From NCBI GenBank assembly GCA_007131065.1, contig SLRF01000030.1:1-7061 (forward strand): DNA of 7,061 bases, given 5' to 3'. A program made the translations under genes and the position numbers. The notes beneath the pieces are model-generated. The model was not told where the DNA came from. It saw only the letters and a list, made by a program, of their open reading frames with translations, and made no database searches. Source of the stretch: Candidatus Saccharimonadota bacterium (GTDB lineage Bacteria > Patescibacteriota > Saccharimonadia > QS-5-54-17). Shown here piece by piece: positions 4,970 through 7,061 of this stretch. The stretch's first letter is position 1. Each line of letters begins with the position of its first letter.

Positions 4970-5200
4970 ATGGCATTCGAATCACACTCCGGAGGATTAG
5001 TTGATCTATCATGGACCAGTGTTGAAGGAGCGTTGCACGGTAAGCGGGATGGCGAGAGTCACGAAGCATACTTAGCAAGACGCAAGGCAGAAATGTCTAG
5101 AGATTGTGATGTTCGTACTGTAGAGAACGAAGCTGCAGTAGAGCAAGCAAGAGCCCAGGCACTAGGCCACTATCCAGTACACGAATCAGTAGCTAGCTAA
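4970..5200 (+). CDS. Small hypothetical protein, 76 aa
   Basis: I do not recognise this protein. It is hydrophilic with no signal peptide, membrane segment or metal motif. Residues 1-17 contain a Gly-Gly and a hydrophobic VDLSW. Residues 26-67 are strongly helix-prone and charged (ESHEAYLARRKAEM, then NEAAVEQARAQAL), consistent with a two-helix or coiled structure, and the tail is His/Ser-rich. It is preceded by its own likely promoter at 4851 and a hairpin leader, with an A/C-rich SD-less stretch right before the ATG. GGAGGA at 4991-4996 inside the gene is SD-like, but no in-frame start follows, so ATG 4970 is retained. A promoter and GC-rich hairpin follow its stop, so it is probably a single-gene unit. 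Its existence as a gene is supported by an uninterrupted frame, flanking signals and typical composition, but not by any recognised family. Confidence 0.6.
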   Translation: MAFESHSGGLVDLSWTSVEGALHGKRDGESHEAYLARRKAEMSRDCDVRTVENEAAVEQARAQALGHYPVHESVAS

Positions 5201-5202
5201 TC

Positions 5203-5230
5203 TTTACGCCAAAAACAATTTTATTATAAT
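5203..5230 (+). promoter_or_regulatory. Promoter of the phosphoglucose/phosphomannose isomerase gene
   Basis: A perfect -10 TATAAT (5225-5230) is preceded at 16 bp by TTTACG (5203-5208), a four-of-six -35. The predicted start is A5237, four to five bases before the GC-rich hairpin at 5242-5264, giving a leader of about 86 nt to the ATG at 5323. A second -10-like TATACT at 5284-5289 has no matching -35. Confidence 0.5.
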
Positions 5231-5241
5231 TCGACGATCAA

Positions 5242-5264
5242 GCGACCGCCACTATGGCGGTCGC
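5242..5264 (+). terminator. GC-rich hairpin: terminator of the 76-aa gene or 5' hairpin of the isomerase mRNA
   Basis: GCGACCGCC (5242-5250) and GGCGGTCGC (5256-5264) form a perfect 9-bp stem with an ACTAT loop. AGCG/CGCT can alternatively pair at its base (5241-5244 with 5264-5267), leaving CG bulged. The following GCTGTATTTA is only moderately T-rich, so termination is plausible but not textbook. Because the TATAAT at 5225 would start transcription at about 5237, the same hairpin would also cap the 5' end of the isomerase mRNA. Both roles may apply. Confidence 0.6.
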
Positions 5265-5322
5265 GCTGTATTTACATAAGCGCTATACTGGTAATTAAGC
5301 GAATAAAAAAGGAAAAGATTGT

Positions 5323-6354
5323 ATGCTTGATGATAATAACTATATAGACCGAATCGACCCTGACGGCGGACTTAAGGTAGCTACCGAGCAACCAGGTCAG
5401 TTAGATTTAAAAGTGGACACAGAGATAGATATTGACGCAAAATCGATATCGAACGTAGTGGTAGCCGGTATGGGCGGTTCTGCCTTGGCGGCCGGTATAT
5501 GTCAGAACTGGTGGCGGGATCGTCTAGATGTTCCCATGGAGGTGGTGCGCGGATACGATCTGCCAGCTTACGTAGACAACTCTACGTTAGTGGTGTGTTC
5601 TAGTTATTCGGGGAATACAGAGGAGACACTGGCTGCTTTTGCAGATGGAAAAGCCAAGGGCGCGCAAGTAGTGTCTATAGCTAGTGGCGGAAAGCTGAAA
5701 GAACAAGCTGAAGAAGCTGATCTGACTTTTATAACCATACCGGATGGATACCAACCACGTATGGCCGTATGGTTTGGGGTGAAGGCTCTGAGCGTGCTTT
5801 TTGAAGAGGCAGGGTTGGTCGAAGGTGCTAGCGAGGAATTGGCAAATGCCCAGGTATTACTCTATGCAGCAGCGGACGAGTGGTCCCAAGAGAGTGCTAC
5901 TGAAAACAACCAGGCCAAAAAACTAGCAGAGAGTATCATGGGCAAAGCGGTGTGGGTATATTCTGGACCGGCACTTGAATCTGCAGCTTACAAGTGGAAG
6001 ATTGATATCAATGAGAATGCTAAGAACGTTGCCAGTTGGAACGTTCTGCCCGAGATGAACCACAACGAATTTATAGGCTGGACCTCTCACCCGGTAGAGA
6101 AGCCGTTTGCAGTCGTGGAGCTACGCTCACATCTAGACCACCCGCAAGTCGTAAAGAGATTCGATGCGACCAATAAGTTGCTTTCTGGAAGGATGCCGGC
6201 GCCACAAGAGGTGGAGGTCAAGGGTCATTCGCTTATTGAACAGATACTGTGGTCGTGTCTACTGGGAGATTTCGTCAGCATATACCAGGGAATACTGAAC
6301 GGGGTAAATCCTGTACGCGTCGATGCGATAGAGAAGCTCAAAAAAGAGCTTTGA
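5323..6354 (+). CDS. Bifunctional phosphoglucose/phosphomannose isomerase (SIS fold)
   Basis: Interconverts glucose-6-P and mannose-6-P with fructose-6-P in the cytosol. This is the archaeal/CPR-type enzyme that replaces separate Pgi and ManA. The 343 residues hold two SIS lobes. The first carries GMGGSALAAG (49-58) and CSSYSGNTEETL (92-103), which grip the sugar phosphate. Catalytic candidates by comparison with the Pyrobaculum enzyme are Arg146 in QPRMAV, Glu231 in INENAKN and His247 in EMNHNEFIGW. The Glu-His spacing of 16 matches that enzyme. The C-terminal NPVRVDAIEKLKKEL (329-343) is the family's terminal lysine-bearing segment, slightly altered from the usual NPTPV. The start is supported by AAGGAA at 5309-5314, 8 nt before the ATG. 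With the mutase at 86-1438 it links glycolytic hexose phosphates to activated sugars. It ends 7 bp from a convergent gene. Confidence 0.93.
   Translation: MLDDNNYIDRIDPDGGLKVATEQPGQLDLKVDTEIDIDAKSISNVVVAGMGGSALAAGICQNWWRDRLDVPMEVVRGYDLPAYVDNSTLVVCSSYSGNTEETLAAFADGKAKGAQVVSIASGGKLKEQAEEADLTFITIPDGYQPRMAVWFGVKALSVLFEEAGLVEGASEELANAQVLLYAAADEWSQESATENNQAKKLAESIMGKAVWVYSGPALESAAYKWKIDINENAKNVASWNVLPEMNHNEFIGWTSHPVEKPFAVVELRSHLDHPQVVKRFDATNKLLSGRMPAPQEVEVKGHSLIEQILWSCLLGDFVSIYQGILNGVNPVRVDAIEKLKKEL
6334..6351. repeat. Hairpin over the end of the isomerase gene, between convergent genes
   Basis: AAGCTC (6334-6339) and GAGCTT (6346-6351) form a perfect 6-bp stem with an A6 loop, within the codons for the last residues (KLKKEL). 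The converging minus-strand gene stops at 6362. No conventional T-tailed terminator exists in the 7-bp gap. On the minus strand the loop reads T6. It could help end one or both transcripts, but the fold may simply reflect Lys and Leu codon use. Confidence 0.3.
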
Positions 6355-6361
6355 TTGACTC

Positions 6362-7061
6362 CTAAGTTCGGCCAATGACTACAAGCATTCGTCCTGATTC
6401 GTCGCCGTCGCGTCGGGCAGAGTGAAGCTCTTGATTGCTGATGGTGTCGAGGCTGGATATTTCGATTTTATCCGGAGCGAGTCCACTGTCTATGAGCTGG
6501 TCGCAAACGACCGATTTATTGTCGAAGAGCCACTTTCCATCTTCGGCGGGCTGGCTGTAGCGAGGATTGAATTGGCTAACTACGTCGTATTCGACTTCGT
6601 AGGATTCTTTGCCTGCGCTAGGACCGATCCAGGCAATTAAGTTTTCCGGTCGCACGGAGAATTCCTGCACCATTTTAGCTACGGTTCCGCCAGCTATATT
6701 TTGTGCGCTACCTTTCCAGCCGGAATGAACTACGCCGTAACCTCCGGTCTCGGGGTCGTATAACAGCAGTGGCACGCAGTCGGCAACGGTAATTCCCAGT
6801 AACCATCCCGGTTCGTCCGATATAAGCGCATCAGCAGTACCGGCATGATACTCGCCACGTACTACGTGTGTGATGTCGGTGTGTTTTTGCTGTGGCGTAG
6901 CTAGCTTTGATGCGTCGAAGCCTATTTCAGTAACGAGTTCGCGACGGTTGCTTTGCGCTGTATCGGGATTACCCTGGTCTTTGGACATGTTGTTTTCACC
7001 GGGCAGGTCTTGTTCGCGCATACTCATAGCAGCAACGATTTCCGTGAATGTCTCGAAGATA
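6362..7061 (-). CDS. pgeF: YfiH/PgeF family protein (polyphenol oxidase-like, purine nucleoside phosphorylase fold), 5' end missing
   Basis: Cytosolic protein of the DUF152/COG1496 family. Members have been described as purine nucleoside phosphorylase/adenosine deaminase enzymes and, in E. coli, as a peptidoglycan editing factor. Older names call them laccases. Counting from the Met encoded at 7025-7027, the zinc/copper ligands are His49 (QKHTD), Cys84 (VADCVPLLLYDP) and His101 (GVVHSGWKG). The 17-residue Cys-His spacing equals that of E. coli YfiH. GPSAGKESYEV (135-145) and SARRDGDESGRM (203-214) are family motifs. The frame stays open to the window edge, and the 11 residues before that Met (IFETFTEIVAA) align with the family N-terminus, AAMSMR matching the usual ...STR. 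That Met is therefore probably internal and the gene begins outside the window. The C-terminal CT...FFSYRRD motif is altered to DT...LHSARRD. It converges on the isomerase with a 7-bp gap. Confidence 0.9.
   Translation of the reverse strand, partial: IFETFTEIVAAMSMREQDLPGENNMSKDQGNPDTAQSNRRELVTEIGFDASKLATPQQKHTDITHVVRGEYHAGTADALISDEPGWLLGITVADCVPLLLYDPETGGYGVVHSGWKGSAQNIAGGTVAKMVQEFSVRPENLIAWIGPSAGKESYEVEYDVVSQFNPRYSQPAEDGKWLFDNKSVVCDQLIDSGLAPDKIEISSLDTISNQELHSARRDGDESGRMLVVIGRT

Noticed and set aside
6422..6640. Plus-strand open frame of 72 codons inside the YfiH/PgeF gene
   Set aside because: Antisense to a family-matched gene and without its own SD or promoter.
1..7061. CRISPR array, insertion sequence, tRNA, toxin-antitoxin or defence operon
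   Set aside because: No spaced direct repeats, transposase motifs, cloverleaf or paired small toxin-like genes were found. The region is housekeeping in character.
1..7061. TGA recoded as glycine, as in Gracilibacteria/Absconditabacteria
   Set aside because: TGA ends the isomerase and the 158-aa gene at sensible positions, and no conserved residue is encoded by TGA.

Overview
The window reads as ordinary chromosomal DNA of a bacterium. All stops (TAA, TAG, TGA) act as stops, so the standard bacterial code fits and the TGA-recoded lineages are excluded. Small housekeeping proteins, short gaps, frequent ATA/AGA/CTA codons and an archaeal-type SIS-fold phosphoglucose/phosphomannose isomerase suggest a member of the Candidate Phyla Radiation (Patescibacteria), possibly Saccharibacteria. 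That placement is inferred from protein character and not from a marker gene.

Layout. Positions 86-1438 (+) encode a phosphomannomutase/phosphoglucomutase with all four active-site loops. Twenty bases later, 1459-1971 (+) encodes an unrecognised 170-residue protein. It has no ribosome binding site, but a perfect TATAAT sits where the mRNA would begin at the ATG. Then comes a groES-groEL operon (2221-2487 and 2584-4254). It has a sigma70-like promoter, a perfect CIRCE operator (2092-2118), a structured leader of about 130 nt and strong Shine-Dalgarno sites. GroES is short and groES and groEL are separated by a triple heptamer repeat. Two hairpins follow groEL. Next are two unrecognised small genes (4364-4840 and 4970-5200, both +), and the second has a folded, SD-less leader. 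A promoter and a GC-rich hairpin precede 5323-6354 (+), the bifunctional phosphoglucose/phosphomannose isomerase. Seven bases beyond its stop, and convergent with it, lies a minus-strand gene (6362-7061) of the YfiH/PgeF multicopper-oxidase-like family. It runs off the right edge, and its 5' end is missing.

How the genes fit together. The mutase and the isomerase bracket the window and together interconvert fructose-6-P, glucose-6-P, mannose-6-P and the 1-phosphates that feed nucleotide-sugar synthesis. groESL is the heat-shock chaperonin under HrcA control. The YfiH/PgeF protein may act in purine nucleoside phosphorolysis or peptidoglycan quality control. No mobile element, CRISPR array, tRNA, rRNA or defence system was seen. 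The points most worth a second look are the shortened GroES roof with an aromatic mobile-loop motif, a GroEL insertion near the ATP pocket, apparent leaderless starts, and 5'-terminal hairpins at several predicted transcription starts.
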